Assembly: GCF_009932555.1 (NCBI RefSeq)
Contig: NZ_BLJO01000004.1
Location: forward strand, 136,962 to 195,615
DNA: 58,654 bases
Direction: 5' to 3'
Source: Steroidobacter agaridevorans
GTDB lineage: Bacteria > Pseudomonadota > Gammaproteobacteria > Steroidobacterales > Steroidobacteraceae
Below the pieces are notes generated by a model. It had not been told where the DNA came from, did no database searches, and saw only the letters and a program-made list of their open reading frames with translations. The stretch's first letter is position 1; every line of letters starts with the position of its first letter. Shown here piece by piece: positions 16,800-25,059 of this stretch. The position numbers were made by a program, and so were the translations under genes.

Positions 16800-19351
16800 T
16801 CGCCCCGCTGCTCATCGAGGCCGCGATCACCGGCCCCATGCGGCGCTCCCCTGGGCGCACATTGCTTGCCGTTCTCGCCATTGCCTTGGGCGTGGCGCTC
16901 GGCCTCGCGATCTATCTGATCAATCGCTCCGCAGCCGATGAGATTTCATTGGCGGCGCGCAGCCTGTATGGGCTCGCCGATCTCGCCATTGAAGCCGGCG
17001 CAGAAGGCTTCGACGAAAATTTATATCCGCGCGTCGCTCGGACACCCGGTGTGGCGGTGGCCAGCCCGGTCGTCGAAGTCGAGGCGAAGATCGTTGGTCG
17101 TCGCGGCCCGTTGCTGGTGCTCGGGATGGATGGCTTTCGCTCGAAGCTATTGCAGCCGGCGTTCGCGGCGTCGGTGGTGGGCGCCGGCTCCGATGAAGAC
17201 AGATCGGGCGGTGAACCGCACGACGAAGAGGCTGACGACCGGTTTGACAGTCGCTCGATTCTTCTGAGCGCAAGCGCAGCTCGTGAGTTGCAGCTGCAGC
17301 GTGGCGACTTCGTCGAATTCCAAGTCGGCGTGAAACGCGAGCGACTGAAGGTGTCCGGTGTGCTGCCGCCGGCGGCGCTACAGGATTTTGGCGGTGTCGT
17401 CGACATCGCGACGGCTCAGTGGGTGTTCGAACGACTCGGCAAGCTGTCGCGCATCAATCTGCGCCTCGCGACAGGTTCGAGTCCGGAGCAAGTGAAAGCA
17501 GCGCTCGCGGAGCTGCTGCCACCGACGGTGCGGGTTACCACGCCGGGTCAAGCCACCGACGATGCTTTGAGATTGTCGCGCGCGTATCGATCCAATCTCA
17601 CCGCACTGGCGCTGGTCGCATTGTTCACCGGCGGCTTCTTTGTTTATTCCACGCAGTCGCTGGCGGCGCTGCGTCGGCGTCGCGAGTTCGCGGTCATGCA
17701 TGCGATTGGCGTGACTCGCACGGAGCAGTTGCTATTGATGCTTTCGAGCAGCGTAATCGTCGGGGTGCTCGGCGCCGCGCTAGGCATCGTGCTCGGGGTG
17801 ATGATCGCGAGGATCGGACTGAGCGCGCTCGGTGCGGACCTGGGCGCGGGTTACTTTCGTGGGCTCGCGCCTGGGTTGAATGTTCATATCGCCGAAGTCA
17901 CGGTGTTCTCGTTGCTGGGCATCGGCGTGGCTGTTGCGGGAGCCCTGCGGCCTGCACTCGACGCGGCTCGCGTTTCGACGGCCAGTGCGCTGAAGGCGGG
18001 CGACATCACTAGTGGGGAAATTCGTCCGCATGGCTGGACGGTGTTGACGCTCGGCGCGCTGGCGGCGATCACCGTGAGTTTGCCGCCGATTGCGGGGCTG
18101 CCGTTGCCTGGCTTCGTTGCTATCGCTTTGTTCCTTATTGCGTGCGTGGTGGCGATGCCATCGGTCGTCCGCTTCGTACTGCGCCACGCGCCGCGCTGGC
18201 GTCGCATTCCGTATGAGATTGCCATTGCGCAGATCGCAGGCACCGCGAAGTACGCGACGCTCAGTGTCTCCTCCATCATCGTCAGCTTCAGCTTGATGGC
18301 GTCGATGGCCATCATGGTCACGTCGTTCCGCGACTCGCTGGATCAATGGACGCAGAAGGTGCTGCCGGCGGATTTGTATGTGCGCGTCGGTTATGTCGGT
18401 CAGTCGTCGTATCTGGACGAGTCGCTGGCGCAATCGATGGCGCGGATACCGGGTGTCGAGCATGTGGAATACAACCGCTTTGCTCGCGTGCAATTGTCGC
18501 CCGATCGCCCGGCGTTGACCTTGATTGCCCGGTCGATGAATCGCGATCACCCCGATAAGACGTTGTGGATGATGAGCACTGCGAGCAACGACGTTCCGAG
18601 TGGAGCGCTGCCGGTATGGGTGAGCGAGGCGGCGTCGGATCTGTTCGCGATCTCGGCGGGCGATGAGCTCAGGTTCGAGCTCGCCGGCAAACAAGTTGTT
18701 GGTTCGGTGCGAGGCGTGTGGCGCGACTATGAGCATCAGAACGGCGCCATCGTCATGGGGCGCGACGAATACGTGGCCTTGACCGGCGACCGCGCTGTGA
18801 ACACGGTGTGGTTCTGGCTCGACGACGGGGCGGACATCGGCAAGGTCGGCAATGCGATTCGCGACCTGATGCCGCCGGGCACGGATCACGATATGCGAAC
18901 GCCTGGCGAGTTGCGCAAGCTGTCGCTCGCGGCGTTCGATCGAACGTTTGCGATCACTTATTTGTTGGAACTGGTCGCGGTGACTATCGGTCTGTTCGGC
19001 ATTGCCGCCGGCATCAGTGCTCAAGTGTTGGCGCGGCGAAGCGAGTTCGGCGCACTCAGGCATCTGGGCTTTACACGCAGCCAGGTGGCGACGATGCTGG
19101 CGATCGAAGGCTCGGTGCTCGGCGCGCTCGGCGTGATCGTCGGTTTGCTCGCCGGCACTGTGATCAGCTTGATTTTGATCTATGTCGTGAACCGGCAGTC
19201 GTTTCACTGGAGCATGGATTTGAGTGCGCCGGTCGGATTGCTCGCTGGCTTGAGTGCGGCCCTGGTCGCGGCCGCTGCATTGATTGCGGTGGTCAGTGGC
19301 CGGCAGGCGATGGGTGGCGAAGTCGTGCGCGCAGTCAGGGAGGATTGGTGA
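16796..19351 (+). CDS. FtsX-like ABC permease (YbbP/AttFG type)
   Basis: 851 residues, GTG start overlapping the ATPase stop. A first membrane helix (TLLAVLAIALGVALGLAIYLI, ~21-41) is followed by a periplasmic domain. An FtsX core sits around ~260-400, several central helices around ~410-530, a second periplasmic domain and a second FtsX core at the C-terminus (~715-840). This two-FtsX layout with about ten helices resembles YbbP and the AttF/AttG permeases. An acidic, Asp/Glu-rich insert lies near 125-145. It works with the neighbouring ATPase. The next gene starts on its stop codon. Confidence 0.93.
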   Translation: MIAPLLIEAAITGPMRRSPGRTLLAVLAIALGVALGLAIYLINRSAADEISLAARSLYGLADLAIEAGAEGFDENLYPRVARTPGVAVASPVVEVEAKIVGRRGPLLVLGMDGFRSKLLQPAFAASVVGAGSDEDRSGGEPHDEEADDRFDSRSILLSASAARELQLQRGDFVEFQVGVKRERLKVSGVLPPAALQDFGGVVDIATAQWVFERLGKLSRINLRLATGSSPEQVKAALAELLPPTVRVTTPGQATDDALRLSRAYRSNLTALALVALFTGGFFVYSTQSLAALRRRREFAVMHAIGVTRTEQLLLMLSSSVIVGVLGAALGIVLGVMIARIGLSALGADLGAGYFRGLAPGLNVHIAEVTVFSLLGIGVAVAGALRPALDAARVSTASALKAGDITSGEIRPHGWTVLTLGALAAITVSLPPIAGLPLPGFVAIALFLIACVVAMPSVVRFVLRHAPRWRRIPYEIAIAQIAGTAKYATLSVSSIIVSFSLMASMAIMVTSFRDSLDQWTQKVLPADLYVRVGYVGQSSYLDESLAQSMARIPGVEHVEYNRFARVQLSPDRPALTLIARSMNRDHPDKTLWMMSTASNDVPSGALPVWVSEAASDLFAISAGDELRFELAGKQVVGSVRGVWRDYEHQNGAIVMGRDEYVALTGDRAVNTVWFWLDDGADIGKVGNAIRDLMPPGTDHDMRTPGELRKLSLAAFDRTFAITYLLELVAVTIGLFGIAAGISAQVLARRSEFGALRHLGFTRSQVATMLAIEGSVLGALGVIVGLLAGTVISLILIYVVNRQSFHWSMDLSAPVGLLAGLSAALVAAAALIAVVSGRQAMGGEVVRAVREDW

Positions 19352-20475
19352 TGCGCCGGCCCAACGCGTCTTTGTCAGATGCGCAGCGCGTGCTGGCGCG
19401 CATTTCTGCGCGTGTGTGCATGGCGCTGTCGGTTGCGATCCTCGTGGTTGCCGGCGCACGTGCGTATGTGGTCTATCCTTCAGTAGAGCCGGGTTATCGG
19501 ATCCAGCTGCCTCGCGACGAGGGCAGTCATCCGCTGTTCAAGACTGAGTGGTGGTATGTCACCGGCTGGGTCGAAGACGCCTCCGGCGCGCCGCTCGGCT
19601 TTCAACTGACTTTCTTTCGCTCACGCACCGGCATCGACGACGACAATCCTTCGCGATTCGCCTTGCGCCAGGCCTTGTTCGCTCACCTGGCGATCAGCGA
19701 TCCGAAGCGAGGCTCGTTGCTACATCACGAGAAATCCGCCCGCCCTGGATTTGGTCTCGCCGAAGCAGCCGAAGGATCGCTCGATGTTTTCATCGACGAT
19801 TGGCAGCTGCGTCGCGACGGCGACGGCTATGTTGCCGTGGCCAAAGCCGCTGACTTGCAACTCGATTTGAAGTTGCAGCCGAAAGCGCCGCCGTTACTTC
19901 AGGGCGAGCAAGGCTTCAGCCAAAAAGGCCCGAGCCCAAGCTCGGCATCGTATTACTACAGCCTGCCGCAACTCGCCGTCACGGGAAGTATCGGCATCGA
20001 CGGAAAGGATCAGTCCGTGCGCGGCGTCGCCTGGTTCGATCACGAATGGTCCGGCGCCATCGTGGACGAGCGTGCGCAGGGTTGGGATTGGGTCGGGCTC
20101 AACCTTGACGATGGTGGCGCGTTGATGATGTTTCAAATGCGCGGCACCCAGGATAGCGAGCTGTGGGCCGCCGCGAAGTGGCGTGCGGCCGGTTCAAGCG
20201 AAGGTGTTTCATATAAGCCCGAAGCGGTGGCATGGAAGCCCGTGCGTTACTGGCGCTCGTCCCGCACGGGCGTTCGCTATCCGGTTGAGTGGCAAGTGAC
20301 GGTCGGCGACCGCGTGATCACGTTGAAGCCGCTCATGGACGACCAGGAAAACGACGCCCGCGGCAGCACTGGAACGATCTATTGGGAGGGCGCCGTCCGT
20401 GCGTTCGAAGGCGACAAACCCATAGGTCGCGGGTATCTGGAGCTGACGGGCTACGCAGGGAAGATGCGCTTGTAA
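19351..20475 (+). CDS. AttH/CrtC-family lipocalin-like exported protein
   Basis: 374 residues from the ATG at 19351, which overlaps the permease stop (TGATG). The open frame continues far upstream, but only inside the permease gene. A signal anchor (ALSVAILVVAGARAYVVY) precedes the family hallmark HPLFKTEWWYVTGWV (~64-78), then LGFQLTFFRSRTG, VRGVAWFDHEWSG and QGWDWVGLNLDDGGALMMF. The family (PF07143) has two lipocalin folds and includes carotenoid 1,2-hydratase and AttH. Next to a LolD/FtsX pair it matches the attEFGH gene order, so a periplasmic lipid-handling or export-linked role is more likely than carotenoid synthesis. Confidence 0.9.
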   Translation: MRRPNASLSDAQRVLARISARVCMALSVAILVVAGARAYVVYPSVEPGYRIQLPRDEGSHPLFKTEWWYVTGWVEDASGAPLGFQLTFFRSRTGIDDDNPSRFALRQALFAHLAISDPKRGSLLHHEKSARPGFGLAEAAEGSLDVFIDDWQLRRDGDGYVAVAKAADLQLDLKLQPKAPPLLQGEQGFSQKGPSPSSASYYYSLPQLAVTGSIGIDGKDQSVRGVAWFDHEWSGAIVDERAQGWDWVGLNLDDGGALMMFQMRGTQDSELWAAAKWRAAGSSEGVSYKPEAVAWKPVRYWRSSRTGVRYPVEWQVTVGDRVITLKPLMDDQENDARGSTGTIYWEGAVRAFEGDKPIGRGYLELTGYAGKMRL

Positions 20476-20572
20476 CGTCCGCCAACGTTTTCCTGGCCCA
20501 GGCCGCCCCGCCGGCCGGGATGTGAGCGCTGCACGCGCCGGGCCCGTGGGTCCGCGCTTATGCTTCCGGCCA

Positions 20573-20902
20573 ATGAGGACGTTGTTAACTTACATTGGCG
20601 TGTTCGTCGGTTTGACGGTCGCCGTGGTATTGCTTGCTCAGGTCGGCGAGGTCATTCGTGCCGGGACGCCGACGTCCATGCACGAACCGTTGTCGGTCGC
20701 GGGAGCCGTCATCGTCACGGCAGGGATCCTCAGCCTCGTGACATTCGAAGTGCCGCCGTTCGCCATGAGCGTGCTGGCCTGGCGAATATCGATGATCGCG
20801 GGTATCGCCGTCGGGCTCCTGATGTTCTGTTTCTACGTCTCCGGCATCGAATGCGAACACACCGGGCGCCGCTCTGCCTGCCATTTCACCGGTTACAAGT
20901 AG
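20573..20902 (+). CDS. Small conserved-type membrane protein, unknown function
   Basis: 109 residues from an ATG at 20573 (MRTLLTYIGVFVGL). An upstream GTG at 20522 would add 17 residues of non-membrane character. Three hydrophobic segments are visible (~5-25, ~40-60, ~70-92), followed by a short polar tail with two Cys (GIECEHTGRRSACHF). I recognise no family. It is 97 bp after the AttH-like gene and could be co-transcribed. Confidence 0.6.
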   Translation: MRTLLTYIGVFVGLTVAVVLLAQVGEVIRAGTPTSMHEPLSVAGAVIVTAGILSLVTFEVPPFAMSVLAWRISMIAGIAVGLLMFCFYVSGIECEHTGRRSACHFTGYK

Positions 20903-20923
20903 ACGCTCCGCTATCGATGGTCG

Positions 20924-21406
20924 TTACTTGACCAACGGCCGGCGCGCGACGATGACGCCATCCTCGTCCGCATACAACCAATCGCCGGGACGGAACGTTA
21001 CGCCGCCGAAGCGAACGACGAGGTCGCGCTGGCCTTCGCCGCGCTTGTCGGTCTTCAGGGGATGCGTGCCGAGCGCTTTGACGCCGATGGGCATGTCGGC
21101 CATCGCGGCGGAGTCGCGAATGCAGCCGTAGACCACGATGCCGGCCCAGCCGTTATCGACTGCTTTCTTGGCGAGCATATCGCCGACCACTGCGCGACGC
21201 ATGGATCCGCCGGCATCGATCACGAGCACGCGGCCGTTGCCGGCCTCGGCGGTCAGCTCGCGGACCAGCGAGTTATCTTCGAAGCATTTGATGGTGGCGA
21301 TCGGCCCGCCGAACTGGAGCTGTCCGCCGAAGTCGCCGAACAAGGGCTCGCAGATTTCCAATTCGTCGCTGAATTGATCGCAAAGGTCGGCGGTTCTGAT
21401 ATCCAC
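20924..21406 (-). CDS. rraA: RraA-family protein (ribonuclease E activity regulator / aldolase-like)
   Basis: 160 residues, GTG start with GAGG about 9 bases upstream. The family core is clear: VLVIDAGGSMRRAVVGDMLA (~81-100), GIVVYGCIRDSAAMADMPIG (~108-127) and a C-terminal VTFRPGDWLYADEDGVIV. RraA binds RNase E and lowers mRNA decay. Many relatives sharing this fold are 4-hydroxy-4-methyl-2-oxoglutarate aldolases, and the GCIRD site keeps that possibility. The length suits RraA. It is the second gene behind the SPOR-domain gene, so it may share its riboswitch-controlled transcript. Confidence 0.92.
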   Translation of the reverse strand: MDIRTADLCDQFSDELEICEPLFGDFGGQLQFGGPIATIKCFEDNSLVRELTAEAGNGRVLVIDAGGSMRRAVVGDMLAKKAVDNGWAGIVVYGCIRDSAAMADMPIGVKALGTHPLKTDKRGEGQRDLVVRFGGVTFRPGDWLYADEDGVIVARRPLVK

Positions 21407-21412
21407 GGCGCA

Positions 21413-21435
21413 GCCTCGTCAGGATGGGACGAGGC
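21413..21435 (-). terminator. Intergenic hairpin between the SPOR gene and rraA
   Basis: A perfect 8-bp stem GCCTCGTC / GACGAGGC with a 7-base loop lies just before rraA. There is no T run, so it is at most an attenuator or an mRNA-stabilising hairpin. Its 3' arm on the transcript contains the GAGG used as the rraA ribosome site. Confidence 0.3.
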
Positions 21436-21488
21436 AGTGTGCCGCAGGCCGGAGGGCCGGCGCGAGAGGGCGCGCCGAAATGCCGCAG

Positions 21489-23543
21489 TTACTTCTTTTT
21501 GCCTAGCAGGCGCGACAACAACGAGTTGTTTTGCGGCAGCTTGCGAACGCCGCTCTCGGACAACTCGACTTCGCGCGCCTCTTCCATCAGCTCCTCGGCC
21601 AGGCTCTTCTTGAGCTGCTTGTGCTTGCCGGTGTTACCGGCGCGAGTCGGCTCGGAGCGCCTGGTGGCTGGGGAGGCGGATTTGGCGGCGACTCTGCTGT
21701 CCAGCGCCTTATGCACGCCGGTGGAGTTCAGCTTGAACGCGCCCGTGGCATTGGCTTTGAACGCGCCGGTCGCGCCAGGCTTGAACGTGCCAGTGGCGGA
21801 GTTCAGCGCGCCGGTAGCGTTCGGTCGGAACGCACCGGTCGCGTTGGGACGGAATGCACCGGTCGCCGACGTATCGACTTCCATGGTGATGGTCGGCACA
21901 ACCGGCGCGCGATTGGCGCGGGCGTTGTTGAGCTCGACGACGTTGTTCTTCGGCTCTTCCGGCTCGGCGCGACGTGGCTGCGGAGCATCCTTGAAGCGCG
22001 CCTGTTCGGCGACGCTGATGCGCAGCACGGACGGCGCTGGGAAGAATGTCTTCAGATATCCCGAGACTGCTTCGGCCGACACGGCTTCCTTGAAGAAGCC
22101 CAGGCGCAGCGAGTGCACGATCTTGCCGCTGCCCGCGGTCGCGACCGAATACAAACGATAGGCCTCGAAGATATCGAGGTGTGGCAGGATGTCCAGGTTC
22201 ACCGGCTGCTCGGACGCGGCCAGTTGAATCGCAAACCACTTCTCCTGCGCGTTGTCGTTCAGCTCATCGTTGGTCAGCGCGCGAATGGTCTGCGTGCTGT
22301 CGAGATTCGGATGCGCGTGCGACGAGCCGCGAACCAGTGCGGGCGGCACTTGTTTCGGCAGCGGCACGGCGGCCTTGTTTGCCACAGCAGGAACCGAGGG
22401 CTTGGCTGGCTCCGCCTTCTTGGCAACCGTCGGCGCCGCAGGCTTTGCAGCGGCGGGCTTCGGCGCAGCGGCCGCTTTGTTTGTTACAGCGGGCGCCGGC
22501 TTCACAGCTGCGGCGGGTGCGGCGACCTTCGCCGGCGGGTCGTCGCGCAGGTCGAGCTCGAACGCATCGATTTCTTCGATGTCGATGCCCTTGCCGACGT
22601 GATACGGCTCATTCGACGCTTTGCTCTTCTGTGCAGCGGCGGGAGTCGGTTGCGGATCGGAGAACGTCAGCGCGGGCACGCGCACGCTCGCTGCCGTATC
22701 CAGCTTCGGCGGGACGGCGACAGGGGCGGGCGGAGTAGCTGCCTTGTTCGCAGCGGACGCAGGCGCCGCTGGAGTGGTCTTGATCTTCAGCTTGCCGGTG
22801 TCGAGTGCGGCGAACTTGCCGCTCAACAAACCCACGGCCAGCGGCTCTTTCGACGCTGCAGCCGCGGGGGCGGGATCGTCGTTCCAGCTCATCTCATCGA
22901 GGCCAGGCGCTTCGGTGAGCGCTTTGATCTTCGGCAACGAGGCCGAAGTGACCGCGGCCTTGGTGGCTTCGTCCGGCTCCCAGGTCATCTCGACGATTTC
23001 GTCGTTCGGCGCCTTCTTCGCGGCGGGTTTCGCCGGTTGAGCGGGTTTCGTCGCAGCGGGTTTCGCAGCGGCCTGTGGCGCGGGCGCTGCCTTCGGAGCG
23101 GGTGCGGCTTTCGCAGCGGGGGCTGGGGCAACAGGAGCAGGCGGCGGTGCATTGACGACAGCAACAGCGGGGCGCGGTGCAGGCGCCGGCGCGGCGGCCG
23201 GCAAATAGCCGCGAGCGAAGCGGCGGTCTTCATCGCTCAGGCTGGTCGTGAAGGCGGTCGGATACTGCTGGCGAACGACGGTGAGCACGCGTTCGGCATG
23301 CGCTTCATTGGTAAAGAAACCGAGGCGCAAACGATGCCGCGTGCGGCCGTCTTCGACGCGCGCGACCTGATAAAGCTTGTAATTCTCGAGCCCGGGAATG
23401 TTACGGCCCGTCGTCGACACCGGCGCGATCGACGCGCACAGGTTGATGACAAACAGCTGCGTGCCGCTCCCTGCGTTCTGGGAGACGAGCGGCGGCTGTG
23501 AGCGTTCCGGCTCCACATAGACCTTGCTGGTATTGTCTTCCAC
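21489..23543 (-). CDS. Two-SPOR-domain protein with Pro/Ala linker and ATGAF octapeptide repeats
   Basis: 684 residues from a GTG at 23543 with GGGGAAG upstream. The open frame reaches 23666, but the extra 41 residues are basic and lack a ribosome site. A first SPOR-like domain is at ~25-105 (FVINLCASIAPV...RTRHRLRLGFF). A ~300-residue Ala/Pro/Lys-rich linker follows, then a second SPOR-like domain (~445-535, WFAIQLAASEQPV...KIVHSLRLGFF). A run of ATGAF-type repeats (~565-615) and a basic tail ending RLLGKKK close the protein. SPOR domains usually bind denuded septal peptidoglycan, but there is no signal peptide or membrane helix here. That makes a cytoplasmic role likely. A cyclic-di-GMP riboswitch lies in its leader. 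Confidence 0.82.
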   Translation of the reverse strand: MEDNTSKVYVEPERSQPPLVSQNAGSGTQLFVINLCASIAPVSTTGRNIPGLENYKLYQVARVEDGRTRHRLRLGFFTNEAHAERVLTVVRQQYPTAFTTSLSDEDRRFARGYLPAAAPAPAPRPAVAVVNAPPPAPVAPAPAAKAAPAPKAAPAPQAAAKPAATKPAQPAKPAAKKAPNDEIVEMTWEPDEATKAAVTSASLPKIKALTEAPGLDEMSWNDDPAPAAAASKEPLAVGLLSGKFAALDTGKLKIKTTPAAPASAANKAATPPAPVAVPPKLDTAASVRVPALTFSDPQPTPAAAQKSKASNEPYHVGKGIDIEEIDAFELDLRDDPPAKVAAPAAAVKPAPAVTNKAAAAPKPAAAKPAAPTVAKKAEPAKPSVPAVANKAAVPLPKQVPPALVRGSSHAHPNLDSTQTIRALTNDELNDNAQEKWFAIQLAASEQPVNLDILPHLDIFEAYRLYSVATAGSGKIVHSLRLGFFKEAVSAEAVSGYLKTFFPAPSVLRISVAEQARFKDAPQPRRAEPEEPKNNVVELNNARANRAPVVPTITMEVDTSATGAFRPNATGAFRPNATGALNSATGTFKPGATGAFKANATGAFKLNSTGVHKALDSRVAAKSASPATRRSEPTRAGNTGKHKQLKKSLAEELMEEAREVELSESGVRKLPQNNSLLSRLLGKKK

Positions 23544-23714
23544 GTTTCTTCCCCGACCCGTTGCGCCGCCGAATACCGCCCGCTTGCGGTGGACGCACTC
23601 CAGCTGAACGGATTCTTCATTTCGGCGGGGGGAGTGAGCGCGCTTATGCGCATCGCGCTCGTTCACGGCAGTTTCGCTGTTGTCTTTTGTGGCGAAACCG
23701 TTGCCGCATCATGT

Positions 23715-23812
23715 CGCGGCCCCGTGGCAACCCCGCTGTCTTAGGAAATGAATCCGTTAGACCGGAAGCTTTGCGTCCTCGCCTTTCGGCGAGTTTGCCC
23801 AGAAAAAATCGA
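23715..23812 (-). promoter_or_regulatory. Class I cyclic-di-GMP riboswitch (GEMM-I)
   Basis: Read on the minus strand, the conserved GEMM-I blocks occur in order: GGGCAAAC, a stem capped by a GAAA tetraloop (TCGCCGAAAGGCGA), GGACGCAAAGC, CCGGTCTAA and AGCGGGGTTGCC. These match the well-known Vibrio Vc2 aptamer block for block, including the tetraloop and the GACGCAAAGC receptor side. A promoter lies ~30 bp upstream. The SPOR-domain gene starts ~170 nt downstream. The leader between contains a hairpin (GTTTCGC / GCGAAAC, about 23667-23706) that could be the expression platform. No T run follows it, so I cannot say whether ligand turns the gene on or off. The rest of the 427-bp gap (23544-23970) shows nothing else. 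Confidence 0.9.
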
Positions 23813-23841
23813 CCAAGAAATTTCTTTGTAGGAACGTTTTG

Positions 23842-23870
23842 ATCATCGGCACGCTGAAGGCATAAGTCAA
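23842..23870 (-). promoter_or_regulatory. Sigma-70-like promoter of the riboswitch transcript
   Basis: On the minus strand TTGACT (23870-23865) and GATGAT (23847-23842) are separated by exactly 17 bp. Transcription would start near 23835, about 30 nt before the aptamer. The -35 matches 5 of 6 and the -10 matches 4 of 6 consensus bases. Confidence 0.6.
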
Positions 23871-23970
23871 GCAGTACGGTCGCTTTCAGCAGACATGGCG
23901 ATTGGCGACAGGTGACTGGCTGGCCCGGCCTTGAGCTTATGTCTCATTCAGCTGTTTTGCCGGGGCTGCT

Positions 23971-24306
23971 TTACACCGCCATGCGCGTCCAGGCTTCCTT
24001 GCTGGCGCTCGCCGGCTCGCCCGCCATGATGCGTGGCGCGAGCTGAGAAACGATATGGACCTGGGCGGCATCGGACAGGCCGAGCGCACGCAGCGCGCCT
24101 TCCAGGCCCTCGATCAGCTGGCGACGCTCGTTCTCCGTCGGACAGCTGTCACGGGCCAGCGCAGCGAGCTCATCGCCCACGCTCTCCAGGGTTTCGGCGA
24201 TCGAGGGCGCGAACTCGCTCAAGTCCCCGCGCAGGCGCGCGGCGAAGCGAAACGAGTTGTATGCGCACACGTACGCGCGATGTCTGAGCTTCAAGTTCTT
24301 CAACAT
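23971..24306 (-). CDS. Hypothetical protein, mostly helical
   Basis: 111 residues from an ATG at 24306 (MLKNLKLRHRAYVCAYNSFRFAARL). A GTG at 24372 in the same frame would add 22 residues (MEFVSPFTL). Neither start has a convincing ribosome site, so the start is unsure. The sequence is predicted helical, with an acidic middle (SIAETLESVGDELAALARD) and no membrane segment or signal. I recognise no family. Confidence 0.55.
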   Translation of the reverse strand: MLKNLKLRHRAYVCAYNSFRFAARLRGDLSEFAPSIAETLESVGDELAALARDSCPTENERRQLIEGLEGALRALGLSDAAQVHIVSQLAPRIMAGEPASASKEAWTRMAV

Positions 24307-24518
24307 TCCCACCGCATCGGTCTCCCGCACGAAGGTCGCGGGCGAAAGTGTGAAGGGCGACACGAATTCCACGGTGTGCGCCAGATCGCAAAACGGGGTC
24401 GTATTTCGGCGTTGTATTTACGCCGCATTACGGATCAAACACGTACACGCAAACTATTTTTTGCTGCGAAAAATTCACGCGCGCGCCGTTGACAATGAGC
24501 AACTGTCGTGATGCTGGG

Positions 24519-24543
24519 CGCGTGGCGAAAAATTCGCCACGCG
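24519..24543 (-). terminator. Hairpin downstream of the 99-residue gene
   Basis: A perfect 11-bp stem CGCGTGGCGAA / TTCGCCACGCG with a 3-base loop, about 30 bp after the stop at 24575 on the minus strand. No T run follows, so it could be a Rho-assisted terminator or a transcript-end stabiliser. Confidence 0.4.
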
Positions 24544-24574
24544 GGCAACGGGCGTGAGCTTCGGACCGCGCTAC

Positions 24575-24874
24575 TTATGCGCGGCCCACATTGCGGTCCG
24601 TGGGCGAATGGAAATATTCGCTTTCTTCGGCGAATTGACGCATCAGTTTGCGCAGCTCCTCGATCCGGCCCTCGGCGGTGCTGATCGGCTGGCATTCTTC
24701 GCATTCGGGATCCGAGCAGGGCTGCCGGGAGTACAACCAGTACTGCACGGCTCCCGCCAGCAAGCCGTCGGCGATGTCCCAGATATCGGCCTTGTCATCC
24801 GTGTCGGCGATCCGGTTGCCCAGATCGACGGCCTTGCCGAAGGCCTCGCTGAAGGGGTTATCGGGTTCCTGCAT
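24575..24874 (-). CDS. Hypothetical protein with a Cys cluster
   Basis: 99 residues, acidic. A central WDIADGLLAGAVQYWLYSRQP segment is followed by CSDPECEECQP, three Cys in a CxxxxCxxC pattern that could bind a metal. The C-terminal part (RIEELRKLMRQFAEESEYF) looks like an amphipathic helix. It has no signal peptide. The ATG at 24874 is the first start in the frame. I recognise no family. Confidence 0.65.
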   Translation of the reverse strand: MQEPDNPFSEAFGKAVDLGNRIADTDDKADIWDIADGLLAGAVQYWLYSRQPCSDPECEECQPISTAEGRIEELRKLMRQFAEESEYFHSPTDRNVGRA

Positions 24875-25059
24875 GGGTCGTCACTCGAGGCGGCGGGGCG
24901 CCCGTTGCTCTCATTGAAGATGGCCCCATTGTAACGGCGTTGTGCCCCCTGACGAAGACCGTTCGCCTTGAAGACAGAGCCGCCGACTGGTCTACTGTCA
25001 TAAAGCACTCGCAGCTACCGTAGCCTGCTGCAAGCGGGCGAATTCATTAGAGGTTTCAC

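Noticed and set aside
18808-19350. Upstream extension of the AttH-like gene
   Set aside because: It lies out of frame inside the permease gene; the ATG overlapping the permease stop gives a proper signal anchor.
17780-19459. A 559-codon frame antisense to the FtsX permease
   Set aside because: High Arg/His/Gln content typical of antisense frames and no recognisable motif.
22350-23200. Repetitive Ala/Pro/Lys-coding DNA as a possible CRISPR or satellite array
   Set aside because: Repeats are short, irregular and in frame with the coding linker; no constant repeat-spacer layout.
21531-23501. A 656-codon plus-strand frame opposite the SPOR gene
   Set aside because: Arg/Gly-rich antisense shadow of the Ala/Pro/Lys linker; no start signal or domain.
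23544-23666. Longer start (GTG 23666) for the SPOR protein
   Set aside because: No ribosome site, basic non-homologous sequence, and it would put translation right at the riboswitch hairpin; GTG 23543 has a good GGGGAAG.
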